DNA from: Tabrizicola sp.
GTDB lineage: Bacteria > Pseudomonadota > Alphaproteobacteria > Rhodobacterales > Rhodobacteraceae
Assembly: GCF_016792905.1 (NCBI RefSeq)
Contig: NZ_JAEULP010000065.1
Coordinates: forward strand, 41,628 to 105,627
Reading direction: 5' to 3'
Length of the DNA stretch: 64,000 bases
The position numbers and the translations under genes were made by a program. The notes beneath the pieces were generated by a model. That model saw only the letters and a list, made by a program, of their open reading frames with translations, ran no database searches and was not told where the DNA came from. Positions 42,308 through 51,230 of this stretch are shown in pieces (the stretch's first letter is position 1; the number at the start of each line of letters is the position of its first letter).

Positions 42308-43105
42308 ATGCAGGTTTCACCGGCGCTTGCGGCAGAACTGATCGCCACTGCGCATGAACTTGCCGACGTAGCGCGCATTGCCACATTGTCGCATTTCCGC
42401 ACCCGTTCCCTTGTTGCCGAGAACAAGGAAACCGACCGCTTTGATCCGGTGACGGCGGCCGACAGGCTTTCGGAAGAACGGATGCGCGAAGTCCTGGCCC
42501 GCCATCGCCCGCAGGACGGCATCCTTGGCGAGGAATATGGTAGCTCGACCGGGTCCAGCGGATTGACCTGGGTGCTTGATCCCATCGACGGTACACGCAG
42601 CTATCTGGCGGGAACCCCGACCTGGGGTGTCCTGATCTCGGTGCGGGATGCCGAGAGGGTGCTCTACGGCATCATCGACCAACCCTATATCGGCGAGCGG
42701 TTCGAGGGCGGGCTGGGGCGCGCGCTTGTGAAGGGCCCGATGGGAGAGGCGCAGCTCGGCGTGCGCGCTGCCCGCCCGCTGGCGCAGTCGCTTTTGTTTT
42801 CCACCTTTCCCGAGGTTGGCACACCCGAGGAAGGCGCGGCTTTCCGCCGGGTGGCGGCCAAGGCCAAGCTCGTCCGCTACGGCACCGATTGCTACGCCTA
42901 TGCACTGATCGCCGCCGGCCAGATCGACCTGGTGATCGAGGCGGGCCTGCAAGCGTATGACGTGCAGGCGCCGATCGCGGTGATCGAGGCGGCCGGGGGC
43001 ATTGTCACCGACTGGCAGGGTCGCCCGGCGCTGGAGGGTGGGCAGATCCTTGCCGCCGCGAGCCGGGAAGGTCACGCCGAGGCGCTGGCGCTGCTGAACG
43101 GCTGA
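42308..43105 (+). CDS. hisN: Histidinol-phosphatase, inositol monophosphatase family
   Basis: The product has 265 residues. IMPase motifs: ILGEEYGSS (metal Glu), WVLDPIDGTRSYLAGTPTWGVLISV (metal Asp-Ile-Asp-Gly-Thr) and AYDVQAPIAVIEAAGGIVTDWQG (metal Asp). Proteins with this form in alphaproteobacteria act as histidinol-phosphate phosphatase in His synthesis; the inositol or nucleotide phosphatase roles cannot be ruled out. It follows the XRE gene by 82 nt with hairpins in between. Confidence 0.85.
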   Translation: MQVSPALAAELIATAHELADVARIATLSHFRTRSLVAENKETDRFDPVTAADRLSEERMREVLARHRPQDGILGEEYGSSTGSSGLTWVLDPIDGTRSYLAGTPTWGVLISVRDAERVLYGIIDQPYIGERFEGGLGRALVKGPMGEAQLGVRAARPLAQSLLFSTFPEVGTPEEGAAFRRVAAKAKLVRYGTDCYAYALIAAGQIDLVIEAGLQAYDVQAPIAVIEAAGGIVTDWQGRPALEGGQILAAASREGHAEALALLNG

Positions 43106-43239
43106 GGCGGCATTCCTGCCGCCGGGCTTGCCCGGACCGGGGCGGTCTTGCTATCATCGGCTGCGGCCCGTGTCCTTCTCCCTTCTGACGGGCTGCTCTG
43201 GTTTCCCCTGAAACCGAAGGGTGTGCGAAAGGTGCACCC

Positions 43240-44580
43240 ATGAAAGACCTGCTGATCCGCAATGCCGATGTCGTGGTGACGATGAACGCCACGCGCGACG
43301 AACTGTCCGGCGCCGATGTCCATGTCCGCGACGGGGTGATCCTTGCGATCGGGCCAGGGCTATCGGCGCCGGGGGCCGAGGTGATTGATGCGACAACCTG
43401 CGTGGTGACGCCGGGCTTGGTCAACACGCATCACCACCTGTACCAGACGCTGACCCGCGCGGTTCCGGGTGGGCAGGACGCGCTCCTCTTCGGTTGGCTG
43501 AAGACGCTGTACCCGATCTGGGCGCGCTTCGGGCCGGAGGAAATGTTCGTCTCGGCCCAGGTCGGGCTGGCCGAACTGGCGCTGTCGGGCTGCACGATGA
43601 CCTCGGACCACCTGTATCTTTATCCCAACGGGGCCCGGCTGGACGATACCATCGCGGCGGCGGCCGAGGTGGGCTTGCGGTTTCATCCGACGCGGGGGGC
43701 GATGTCGATCGGGGAGAGTGCCGGGGGACTGCCGCCGGACACACTGGTGGAGCGGGAACCGGCGATCCTGGAGGACATGATCCGGGTGGTGGATCGGTTC
43801 CATGATCCAAGGCCGGGGGCGATGGTCCGGGTCGGGCTGGCGCCCTGTTCGCCCTTCTCGGTCAGCCGCGAGCTGATGCGGGACGCGGCGGTGCTGGCCC
43901 GCGACAAGGGGGTGATGCTGCACACCCATCTGGCCGAGAATGACGAGGATATCGCCTATTCCATGGCACAGTTCGGTTGTCGTCCCGGCCAGTATGCAGA
44001 GGAGTTGGGCTGGACGGGGGCGGATGTCTGGCACGCGCATTGCGTGAAGCTGGATGGTTCGGAAATTGAACTTTTCTCCCGATCTTGGACCGGTGTTTCC
44101 CATTGTCCATGTTCGAATTGTAGACTCGGGTCCGGGATTTCCCCCGTCCGAGCGATGCGAGATGCGGGGATGAAAGTGGGGCTTGGGGTCGACGGATCGG
44201 CCTCGAACGACGCAGGCAACCTGGTGGCCGAGGCGCGCATGGCGATGCTGTTGCAACGGGTGGCGCGGGGGGCCGATGCGATGTCGGCGCGCGAGGCGCT
44301 GGAGATCGCGACTCTGGGCGGTGCGCAGGTGCTGGGGCGGGAGGACCTAGGCTCGGTGGAGCCGGGAAAGAGGGCCGATCTGGCCATCTGGGACCTGTCG
44401 GGGGTAGAGGCTGCGGGGTCCTGGGATCCGGTGGCCGCGCTGCTGCTATGTGGGCCGACGCGGGTGCGGCATCTGGTGGTCGAGGGGCGGCAGGTGGTGC
44501 GGGACGGGCAGATGGTGACGCTGGACCTGGCGAGCGTGCTGGACAGGCAGCGTTGGTTGGCGGAACGACTGGCGGGGTAG
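43240..44580 (+). CDS. 8-oxoguanine deaminase (amidohydrolase superfamily)
   Basis: The product has 446 residues. Metal ligands: NTHHHLYQT (HxH), LHTHLAENDEDI, WHAHCVKLDGSEI, and GVDGSASNDAGNL (Asp). The pattern QTLTRAVPGG...LFGWLKTLYPIW and CPCSNCRLGSGI is typical of 8-oxoguanine deaminases, which turn 8-oxoguanine into uric acid. A closely related role (isoxanthopterin or hydroxytriazine deaminase) is possible. The guanine deaminase gene lies only 1.3 kb away. Confidence 0.88.
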   Translation: MKDLLIRNADVVVTMNATRDELSGADVHVRDGVILAIGPGLSAPGAEVIDATTCVVTPGLVNTHHHLYQTLTRAVPGGQDALLFGWLKTLYPIWARFGPEEMFVSAQVGLAELALSGCTMTSDHLYLYPNGARLDDTIAAAAEVGLRFHPTRGAMSIGESAGGLPPDTLVEREPAILEDMIRVVDRFHDPRPGAMVRVGLAPCSPFSVSRELMRDAAVLARDKGVMLHTHLAENDEDIAYSMAQFGCRPGQYAEELGWTGADVWHAHCVKLDGSEIELFSRSWTGVSHCPCSNCRLGSGISPVRAMRDAGMKVGLGVDGSASNDAGNLVAEARMAMLLQRVARGADAMSAREALEIATLGGAQVLGREDLGSVEPGKRADLAIWDLSGVEAAGSWDPVAALLLCGPTRVRHLVVEGRQVVRDGQMVTLDLASVLDRQRWLAERLAG

Positions 44581-44653
44581 GGGCGGGTTTTCCAGCCCTT
44601 TCGCTTGCGCCGCTACGGCGGCAAGGTCGGCGCACCTTGCCATGGAGCCCCGA

Positions 44654-45223
44654 ATGCGACTGTTGCCCGCCCTTGCCGTGACCCTTTCGCTGTCCCTTCC
44701 CGCCGCTGCCGAGACCGTGCTGTCCGAGGCAAGCGGCAACTGGGCGGGGACGTCGGGGGAGGGGTTCACCTTCGTCGCCCGACTGACCCAGAACGAAGAC
44801 ATGGTGCGGTTGACGATCTGGGGCGGGGGGCCGGGCAGTCCGGCACTGGCCGAGGGCGAGCCGCAGTTCGACAACCCGGTGATCGCCATCGGGGCCTTCG
44901 CGACGAAGCAGGCGCTGGAAGTGGTGGAGGCGGGGGACGGCAGTACGTTGCAGATCGTGACGGACTATGCCGACGAGGAGGGGACGGGAAGGATCGTGAC
45001 CGAGCTGCAGTTCCTCGACAACCAGTTCACGGTGGTGGGCTACCATCATCAGGGTGAGACGGCCGGGCGGAGCCACACTTGCGACGTTGACCTGTGGAAC
45101 ATGACGGCGGTCGAGGATGGCAACGCGCGCGTGCTGGAGCCGGTGGGGTTCGAGGCCCTGAACGCCAGCGACTGGACCTGGGATGCGGCCTATGAGCGGG
45201 GCTTCTGTCACCGGGCCGAGTGA
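44654..45223 (+). CDS. Secreted hypothetical protein
   Basis: The product has 189 residues with a signal peptide (MRLLPALAVTLSLSLPAAAE). The mature part (LSEASGNWAGTSGEGFTFVARLTQNEDMVRLTIWGGGPG..., FLDNQFTVVGYHHQGE) seems beta-rich; two cysteines (HTCDVDLW, RGFCHRAE) may form a disulfide. GGAG lies 8 nt before the chosen ATG. Unknown family. It precedes the RraB-like gene by 26 nt. Confidence 0.65.
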   Translation: MRLLPALAVTLSLSLPAAAETVLSEASGNWAGTSGEGFTFVARLTQNEDMVRLTIWGGGPGSPALAEGEPQFDNPVIAIGAFATKQALEVVEAGDGSTLQIVTDYADEEGTGRIVTELQFLDNQFTVVGYHHQGETAGRSHTCDVDLWNMTAVEDGNARVLEPVGFEALNASDWTWDAAYERGFCHRAE

Positions 45224-45249
45224 GGTAGAAGGCGGGGAGGGAGACCCCG

Positions 45250-45567
45250 ATGGACCACAATTTCGAAGCCCAGCGTCGCGAGACCTTCGATACCTTCCGG
45301 CAGTCGAAGGGGATCAGCCTGCCGAAGACCGCGGTGGTCGACTATGCCTTCTTCATCGAGGAGATGGATGCCTCCTGGCCGGCGCTGGAGCGGGCCTTGC
45401 GGCTGGAGGGGTTCCGGACCCGGCGGTTGAAGGACGGCGAGACGCTGGTGGCCTCGATCGGGCCGATTGCGGTGACGGCGGAGGAGATCTGGAAGTATGA
45501 GCGGATCGCGACCTCGATCGCGTTGAAGCATGATTTCTACCCGGATGGCTGGGAGCTGGCGGAGTAG
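45250..45567 (+). CDS. RraB-type regulator of ribonuclease E
   Basis: The product has 105 residues, a single RraB domain: DYAFFIEEMDASWPALERALRLEGFRTRRLKDGETLVASIGPIAVTAEEIWKYERIATSIALKHDFYPDGWE. E. coli RraB binds RNase E and changes its mRNA choice. GGGAGGGAGACCCCG precedes the ATG. A TGTCCAC element starts right after its TAG stop. Confidence 0.85.
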   Translation: MDHNFEAQRRETFDTFRQSKGISLPKTAVVDYAFFIEEMDASWPALERALRLEGFRTRRLKDGETLVASIGPIAVTAEEIWKYERIATSIALKHDFYPDGWELAE

Positions 45568-45639
45568 CTGTCCACGGTGGACAGATTTTTCGAGCGTTTG
45601 ATTTCAATGGGTTGGTCGCGGGCATTCAGAAATTCTTAA
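45568..45639 (+). repeat. Stop-abutting TGTCCAC element, copy 2
   Basis: CTGTCCAC-G-GTGGACAG starts immediately after the RraB-like stop codon; it is followed by TTTCAATGGGTTGG, TCGCGGGCATTCAG and ATTCTTAAC in the same order and spacing as copy 1 at 31762-31835. Confidence 0.75.
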
Positions 45640-45799
45640 CTTGTGGCGCTGTGCGTGTTGCCCCCACGCCCAGCCCCCGACGGAGGGAAAGGGGAGGCGC
45701 CTTGTGCGGTGGTCGGCGGAGTTGCGGGTCGGGGCGGCTTTTGAATCGAGCGCTGGCGCGCAAGTCTTTTGTCTCGTCGTCGGGCTGCGCCTCCTCCTC

Positions 45800-45832
45800 G
45801 GGGGTTGGGGGCGCTTCGCCCCCCAAACCCCC
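45800..45832. other. Very GC-rich hairpin in the 45568-45928 gap
   Basis: GGGGGTT-GGGGGCG and CGCCCCCC-AAA-CCCCC pair around a CTT loop. It stands just before a GGGGATATTT-type repeat and could end transcription from either side. The rest of the 361-nt gap has no gene. Confidence 0.6.
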
Positions 45833-45857
45833 AGAGGATATTTCTGCCAGTATGAAA
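45833..45857 (+). repeat. GATATTT-GCCAGTATGAAA repeat, copy C
   Basis: AGAGGATATTTCTGCCAGTA followed by TGAAA matches the second half of copy A at 31938-31972. Confidence 0.6.
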
Positions 45858-45892
45858 GGCTGTGCCTGGCTTTGCGGGTGGCTGCGCGCAGC

Positions 45893-45918
45893 GCGGGGAT
45901 ATTTGGGCAAATGTGAGA
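45893..45918 (+). repeat. GATATTT-GGGCAAATGTGAG repeat, copy D
   Basis: GCGGGGATATTTGGGCAAAT followed by GTGAGA, a diverged copy lying just before the stop of the convergent guanine deaminase gene. Confidence 0.5.
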
Positions 45919-45928
45919 GGCCGGTCGG

Positions 45929-47209
45929 TCAGAGAGGGTGGCGTTTGCCGCCGACCCAGACTTCGGCCACGGCGCGGTCGTCGCCCATCATGATCGTGGG
46001 GAACAGCTGCTGCCAGAGGTCTTCGGCGCGGCGGGTTGCCTGTTCGATGGCGGGAGTGGAGGCGAGGTCGATGACCACGAGGTCGGCCTCCATCCCGGGG
46101 GCGATGTTGCCGATCTGGCCTTCGCAACGGAGCGCGCGGGCCGAGCCCTGGGTCGCGAGCCACCAGAGCTGCGCGGGGTGCAGCGACTGGCCGCGGAGTT
46201 GCGCCACTTCATAGGCGGCAGCCATGGTGGGCAGCATCGAGAAGTTCGAGCCGCCGCCGGTGTCGGTGGCAAGGCCGACGCGCAGGTGTTGCGCGAGGCT
46301 CATGTCGAAGAGGCCGGAGCCGATGAAGGTGTTCGAGGTCGGGCAGTGGACGAGGGAGGCCCCGACCTCGATCAGGCGGGCTTTCTCGCGGTCGGTCAGG
46401 TGGATGGCATGGCCGTAGACGGCGCCTTCGCGGAGGAGGCCCTGCGCTTCGTAGGTGTCGAGATAGTCGCGGCATTGCGGGAAAAGGTCGCGGACCCAGG
46501 CGATCTCGTCGGTCTGCTCCGACAGATGGGTCTGCATCAGGCAGTCGGGGTATTCCCGCCAGAGCTGGCCCAAGGCGTGGAGTTGTTCGGGCGTCGAGGT
46601 CGGGGAGAAGCGGGGGGTGATGACGTAGGAGAGGCGGCCCTTCCCATGCCATTTCTCAAGCAGGCGCTTCGAGTCGTCATAGGCGGACCCAGCGGTGTCG
46701 CGCAGGCCTTCAGGGGCGTTGCGGTCCATGCAGGTTTTTCCGGCGAAGACCCGCATCCCGCGCGATTGCGCCGCCGTGAAGATCGCATCCACGCTGGCCG
46801 GGTGGATCGTGGCATAGGAGCAGACGGTCGTGGTGCCGCGCGCGAGGATCAGGTCAAGGTAGCGGTCGGCGATGTCCGTCGCATAGGCGGGATCGGCGAA
46901 GCGCATCTCCTCGGGGAAGGTGTAGGTGTTCAGCCAGTCGATCAGCCGCTTGCCCCAGGAGGCGATGATCGCGGTCTGGGGATAGTGGACATGGGCGTCG
47001 ATGAAGCCTGCCGAGATGAGCTTCTGCCCATGGTCGTGGATGCGCGCCTGCGGGTAGCTGGCCCGCAGGGCGGCGGCCTCGCCCAGGGCCGCAACGCGCC
47101 CGCGCTCGACCGCGACGGCGCCCTGGGTCAGGACGCGGGCTGCGGAAAGCCCCTCGGTGAAGGGGTCGCCGGAGTAGCTCAGCACTTGGCCCAGGATCAG
47201 GTCGGTCAT
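45929..47209 (-). CDS. guaD: Guanine deaminase
   Basis: The product has 426 residues of the amidohydrolase superfamily. Metal ligands: FIDAHVHYPQTAII (HxH), CLMQTHLSEQTDEIAWV, YGHAIHLTDRE and GLATDTGGGSNFSMLPTMAAAYEV (Asp). WGKRLIDWLNTYTFPEEMRF is specific for guanine deaminases, which make xanthine. It is divergent from mgtE. With the 8-oxoguanine deaminase gene nearby, this suggests purine catabolism or nucleobase detoxification. Confidence 0.93.
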   Translation of the reverse strand: MTDLILGQVLSYSGDPFTEGLSAARVLTQGAVAVERGRVAALGEAAALRASYPQARIHDHGQKLISAGFIDAHVHYPQTAIIASWGKRLIDWLNTYTFPEEMRFADPAYATDIADRYLDLILARGTTTVCSYATIHPASVDAIFTAAQSRGMRVFAGKTCMDRNAPEGLRDTAGSAYDDSKRLLEKWHGKGRLSYVITPRFSPTSTPEQLHALGQLWREYPDCLMQTHLSEQTDEIAWVRDLFPQCRDYLDTYEAQGLLREGAVYGHAIHLTDREKARLIEVGASLVHCPTSNTFIGSGLFDMSLAQHLRVGLATDTGGGSNFSMLPTMAAAYEVAQLRGQSLHPAQLWWLATQGSARALRCEGQIGNIAPGMEADLVVIDLASTPAIEQATRRAEDLWQQLFPTIMMGDDRAVAEVWVGGKRHPL

Positions 47210-47381
47210 GCGTTCCCCTTTCAGACCCGCGCAGGGTAGAGCCTTTCCGGGTTTGGGTAAATTTCCCTCACACGATCATGTCTTGAAACTGTTTCGCAAA
47301 AGGGCGAAGGCGAAGCGGCGGGGGATCGGCTTTGCCGTGCCCGGAAAAGCGGCCTAAGGTCGGCGAAAAGCGGGGGGTCGC

Positions 47382-48764
47382 ATGGCGGAAACGACGGTCA
47401 GGACGACGCCGGACGCGATGGATGCGGCGAAGCTGGAAGCGACCCTGGATGCAGCGCTGGACGCCGCCCGCGCCGGGGACAGTGCGCGGGTCGAGGCGCT
47501 GCTTGATCCGGTCCACCCCGCCGACGTGGCCGACCTTCTGGAGCAGGTCAGCGAGACCGACCGGGAGGCGCTTCTGGCGATGGGCTCGGCGGTCATCGAC
47601 GGCGAGGTGCTGTCGGAGATTTCGGATGCGATCCGCGAGGAGGTGCTGGACGCGCTGTCCGACGACGTCGTGGCGGACGCGCTGCGCGAGCTCGACTCGG
47701 ACGACCTTGTCGACATCGTCGAGGATCTGGAGGCCAAGGACCAGGGCCGCCTTCTGGGCGCGATGGACGCCGCCGACCGGATGGCGGTGGAACAGGCGCT
47801 GGCCTGGCCGGAGCATTCCGCCGGGCGTCTGATGCAGCGCGAGACCGTGGTGGCGCCGGAACATTGGACCGTTGGCGAAGCGATTGATTTCCTGCGGAAA
47901 GCCGACCATCTGCCGGACCAGTTCTATCATGTGATCCTGGTCGATCCGCGGATGCAGCCGGTGGGCTATGTGACGCTGGGCCGGGTGCTTTCGGCGGCGC
48001 GGGCGGTGCGGCTGAAAGACATCACCGAGGACAGTTTCCGTACCGTTGCCGCCACGGACGAGGAGGCGGATGTTGCCTATATCTTCAACCAGTATCACCT
48101 GATTTCCTGCCCCGTCGTCGATGGCTCGGGCCGTCTCGTGGGGGTGATCACCATCGACGACGCGATGATCGTGCTGGACGAGGAGCATGAGGAGGACATG
48201 CTGCTCTTGGCCGGGGTGGGCGAGGAGGCGAGCGTCAGCGACGGGCCCTTGGAGACGGTGAAGCAGCGCCTGCCCTGGCTGGTGGTGAACCTGTTCACGG
48301 CGTCCTTGTCGGCGCTGGTGATCAGCCAGTTCCAGAACACGATCGCGACGCTGGTGGCCTTGGCGGCGCTGATGCCGATTGTCGCCTCGACCGGGGGGAT
48401 CGCGGGGACGCAGTCGCTGGCGGTGGCGGTCAGGGCGCTGGCGACGCGCGACCTGACGCGGGCCAATGCGGGGCGGGTGGTGCGGCGCGAGCTGCTGGCG
48501 GGGCTGATGAACGGGGTGGGGCTGGCGCTGATCCTGGGGGCAGCGGGGGTGCTGATCTTCGGCGACTGGCATCTGGGCGCGGTGCTGGCGCTGGCGATGA
48601 TGGTCAACCAGGTGGTGGCGGCGCTGGGGGGCGTGCTGGTGCCCTTGACGCTGGAGCGGATGGGGCTGGACCCGGCTTTGGCTTCGGGGACGTTTGTGAC
48701 CACGTTGACGGATGTGATGGGGTTCTTTGCCTTTCTGGGGCTGGCGACGGTGATGCTGACATGA
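47382..48764 (+). CDS. mgtE: MgtE-type magnesium channel
   Basis: The product has 460 residues. The N-terminal helical domain (LLDPVHPADVADLLEQV), two CBS domains (ETVVAPEHWTVGEAIDFLR...VGYVTLGRVL and DEEADVAYIFNQYHLISCPVVDGSGRLVGVITIDDAM) and five C-terminal helices (RLPWLVVNLFTASLSALVISQFQ..., GGIAGTQSLAVAVRAL) match MgtE, a Mg2+ channel closed by Mg2+ binding to its CBS domains. No riboswitch-like leader is seen in the 172-nt gap upstream. ATGA overlap with the next gene. Confidence 0.95.
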   Translation: MAETTVRTTPDAMDAAKLEATLDAALDAARAGDSARVEALLDPVHPADVADLLEQVSETDREALLAMGSAVIDGEVLSEISDAIREEVLDALSDDVVADALRELDSDDLVDIVEDLEAKDQGRLLGAMDAADRMAVEQALAWPEHSAGRLMQRETVVAPEHWTVGEAIDFLRKADHLPDQFYHVILVDPRMQPVGYVTLGRVLSAARAVRLKDITEDSFRTVAATDEEADVAYIFNQYHLISCPVVDGSGRLVGVITIDDAMIVLDEEHEEDMLLLAGVGEEASVSDGPLETVKQRLPWLVVNLFTASLSALVISQFQNTIATLVALAALMPIVASTGGIAGTQSLAVAVRALATRDLTRANAGRVVRRELLAGLMNGVGLALILGAAGVLIFGDWHLGAVLALAMMVNQVVAALGGVLVPLTLERMGLDPALASGTFVTTLTDVMGFFAFLGLATVMLT

Positions 48765-49315
48765 CGACCGCAGTGGATTTCAAGGCGGCGGCGCGGGCAG
48801 CGGCTTTCGCGCGGCGGGCCGAGGCCTTTGCCGGGGGGCAGGGGCAGGCGGCGGAGATCCTGGCGGATTACCTGGCGCCGCATCGGGGCCGCGTGCTGTC
48901 GGGCTACATGCCGATGCGGTCGGAGATCGACCCCTTGCCCGCGATGGCGGCGCATCAGGGGCCGGTGGGGGTGCCGGTGATCCTGGCAAGGGACACGCCG
49001 CTGAAGTTCCGGGAATGGTCGCCGGGCTGTCGGCTGGTCCAAGGTGCGTTCAGGGCGATGATCCCGGAGGAGGGGGCCTGGGTCGAGCCGGAGGTGATGA
49101 TCGTGCCGCTACTGGCCTTCGACGCGCGGGGCTATCGGCTGGGCTATGGCGGGGGGTTTTACGACCGGACGCTGGAGTGGCTGCGGGCGCGGGGGCCGGT
49201 GCTGGCGGTGGGGTTTGCATTTGCGGCGCAGGAGGTGGAAGCGGTTCCGGTGGACGGGTTCGATCAGCGGCTGGATGCGGTGGTGACGGAAAGGGGCGTC
49301 ACGGTTTTCGCGTGA
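48761..49315 (+). CDS. 5-formyltetrahydrofolate cyclo-ligase
   Basis: The product has 184 residues. It converts 5-formyl-THF to 5,10-methenyl-THF with ATP. MIVPLLAFDARGYRLGYGGGFYDRTLEWL is the family signature (ATP/folate loop YGGGFYDR); GYMPMRSEID is also typical. ATGA overlap with mgtE. Its stop codon lies within the arm of a terminator hairpin. Confidence 0.92.
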   Translation: MTTAVDFKAAARAAAFARRAEAFAGGQGQAAEILADYLAPHRGRVLSGYMPMRSEIDPLPAMAAHQGPVGVPVILARDTPLKFREWSPGCRLVQGAFRAMIPEEGAWVEPEVMIVPLLAFDARGYRLGYGGGFYDRTLEWLRARGPVLAVGFAFAAQEVEAVPVDGFDQRLDAVVTERGVTVFA

Positions 49316-49321
49316 CGCCCC
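49293..49321. terminator. Terminator hairpin between convergent genes
   Basis: GGGGCGTCACG (49293-49303) pairs with CGTGACGCCCC (49311-49321), loop of 7 nt. The cyclo-ligase stop codon is within the second arm. On the minus strand a TTTCC run follows, so it may also end the Tad operon. Confidence 0.75.
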
Positions 49322-49343
49322 TGCTGTCGTGGCAGCGACAGGA

Positions 49344-50672
49344 TCAGTGCGCGATGTCTTCCTGGCGGACGAACATGTTGCCCCAGGCGCGGTCGATCAA
49401 TTCCGGCGTCATCTGGTAGGGGATGTTCTCGAATTCGCAGACCGCGATCATCTGGTCGATCAGGAAGACCGGCTGGTAGTTCGCGTAGTTGTTGGCGATG
49501 GTCGGGAACTTGACCTTCATCAGGTGCATCAGCGCGGTTTCGTCGAGCGGCATCTTCTTCTTGCGGGCGACCATGGCGAAGATCTTCAGGAAGTTCTCCT
49601 GAGACGGGCCGTCGATCTTGATCTTGAAGAAGATCCGGCGGAGCGCGGCACCGTCGAAGATCTGGTTCGGGTGGAAGTTGGTGGAGAAGATCACCAGCGT
49701 GTCGAAGGGCACGGTGAATTTCTCGCCCGATTGCAGGGCCAGGATGTCGCGGGATTCCTCCAAGGGCACGATCCAGCGGTTGACGATCTTCTGCGGCGGT
49801 TCCTGCTGGCGGCCAAGGTCGTCGATGATGAAGATGCCGCCGGTGGCCTTCAGCTGCAGGGGCGCCTGGTAGGTGCGGGCGGTGGGGTTGTAGTTCAGGT
49901 CGAGCATGTCGAGGCTGAGTTCGCCGCCGGTGATGACGCTGGGGCGTTCGCAGTAGACGTAGCGGTTGTCGAAGCGGTTCGAGGTGCGGCGCAGCGAGTT
50001 CGGGTCGTCGACGGCGGCCTCGGCGGCGGAGTGGACGATGGGGTCGTAGACCGAGATGATCTGGCCGGAATATTCGATGGCGCGGGGAACGTAGACCTTG
50101 TCGCCAAGCGCGGCGCGGATGCCGTGCGAAATGGACGACTTACCGTTGCCGGGCGGGCCGTAAAGGAGGATCGAGCGGCCCGAGGTGACGGCGGGGCCGA
50201 GGTTGTCGATCAGGTCGGGCGGCAGGATCAGGTGGCCCATGCCGGACATGAGCTGTTCGCGGTTGAGGCGGATGTCGCGGACCGACTGGCGCTTGATCTG
50301 GACCTGGTACTGGTCCAGCGGCACCGGCATCGCGCCGTAGTATTCCGACTGCGACAGCGAATCGAGCGCGCGGGCCTTGCCGGCATCCGTCAGCTCGTAC
50401 CCCATCTCGTTGCCGGCATTCGCGTGCATCGTGCCGGTCGCGGTGACAAGCTTCTGCGTGCGGCAGAGGTCCATCAGTTCCTGGGTCAGCGGGACCGGCA
50501 GGCTGATTGCCCTGGACAGAATCGAGACCTGGTCCTGGTTGGTGCGGAACATGGTCTTGAGAAAGATGTCCCGCATCATGATCGTCGACAGCCCGGTATC
50601 GGCGAGCGATCGGGGCGACGGGGGCGGTTGGACTCCGGACACGGGGGCGGAAACCGGGGCTTCAGCGTTCAT
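49344..50672 (-). CDS. AAA-type ATPase at the end of the Tad locus
   Basis: The product has 442 residues. Walker A is LLYGPPGNGKSSISHGI, Walker B GIFIIDDLGRQ, with an arginine-finger-like DGAALRRIFFKIKIDG. The N-terminal 130 residues (SLADTGLSTIMMRDIFLKTMFRTNQDQVSILSRAISLPVPLTQELMDLC) are a helical, probably winged-helix region. Similar proteins are common in Rhodobacteraceae beside Tad genes but are not a standard Tad component. It lies 63 nt downstream of the prepilin peptidase gene on the same strand. Function unknown. Confidence 0.8.
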   Translation of the reverse strand: MNAEAPVSAPVSGVQPPPSPRSLADTGLSTIMMRDIFLKTMFRTNQDQVSILSRAISLPVPLTQELMDLCRTQKLVTATGTMHANAGNEMGYELTDAGKARALDSLSQSEYYGAMPVPLDQYQVQIKRQSVRDIRLNREQLMSGMGHLILPPDLIDNLGPAVTSGRSILLYGPPGNGKSSISHGIRAALGDKVYVPRAIEYSGQIISVYDPIVHSAAEAAVDDPNSLRRTSNRFDNRYVYCERPSVITGGELSLDMLDLNYNPTARTYQAPLQLKATGGIFIIDDLGRQQEPPQKIVNRWIVPLEESRDILALQSGEKFTVPFDTLVIFSTNFHPNQIFDGAALRRIFFKIKIDGPSQENFLKIFAMVARKKKMPLDETALMHLMKVKFPTIANNYANYQPVFLIDQMIAVCEFENIPYQMTPELIDRAWGNMFVRQEDIAH

Positions 50673-50735
50673 TCGACAAGCTCCGTGGACAATCGTAGCG
50701 CAGTGCTGCGATTTGAGTCGTAAACGTAACTTGTG

Positions 50736-51230
50736 TCAGCCCTGTGGCCATATGGCGGCAAGAAGGTAGAAGACCACGATGACCGAGAGTGCCATGCCGA
50801 AGGGGAAGTAGCGGCGGCGGGTCCAGCTTTCCCAGTCCGGCGTCGCATTCCGGACGACGGGCAGGCTGCGCAGGACGCGGTGCAGGATCAGCGAGCCGAC
50901 CATGCTGACGAAGATGATGAGGAGAATCTCGCCGATATTGCCGCCGACGAAGATACCGGCCATGGCGGCCGCGAACTTTGCGTCGCCAGCGCCGAACGTG
51001 CCGGTCAGGTACAGGAGGAATCCGGCGGCGAAGACGATGACCATCAGGGCAAAGCCCCAGAACCAGGCAGTCAACGGCACCAGATACCAGCCGAGGAGCG
51101 GCCAGACCGCCGCCATGGCGATCACGGCGTTGTTGGGGATCTTCATCCGCTTCAGGTCGGACAGCGCCGCCCATATCGCTATGGGCAGCACCGGCACCAG
51201 AAGGATCATCGCATCGGTCGGTTCGAGCAT
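50736..51230 (-). CDS. tadV: Prepilin peptidase (CpaA/TadV)
   Basis: The product has 164 residues with several membrane helices. The two catalytic Asp motifs are SDLKRMKIPN and GTFGAGDAKFAAAM (GxGD). It cuts Flp prepilin and pseudopilins after a Gly; it lacks the methylase domain of PilD. Its ATG overlaps the TPR gene stop by one base (TGATG). Confidence 0.92.
   Translation of the reverse strand: MLEPTDAMILLVPVLPIAIWAALSDLKRMKIPNNAVIAMAAVWPLLGWYLVPLTAWFWGFALMVIVFAAGFLLYLTGTFGAGDAKFAAAMAGIFVGGNIGEILLIIFVSMVGSLILHRVLRSLPVVRNATPDWESWTRRRYFPFGMALSVIVVFYLLAAIWPQG

Noticed and set aside
47210-47381. Magnesium riboswitch before mgtE
   Set aside because: The 172-nt gap is shared with a divergent gene and has no recognisable M-box core.
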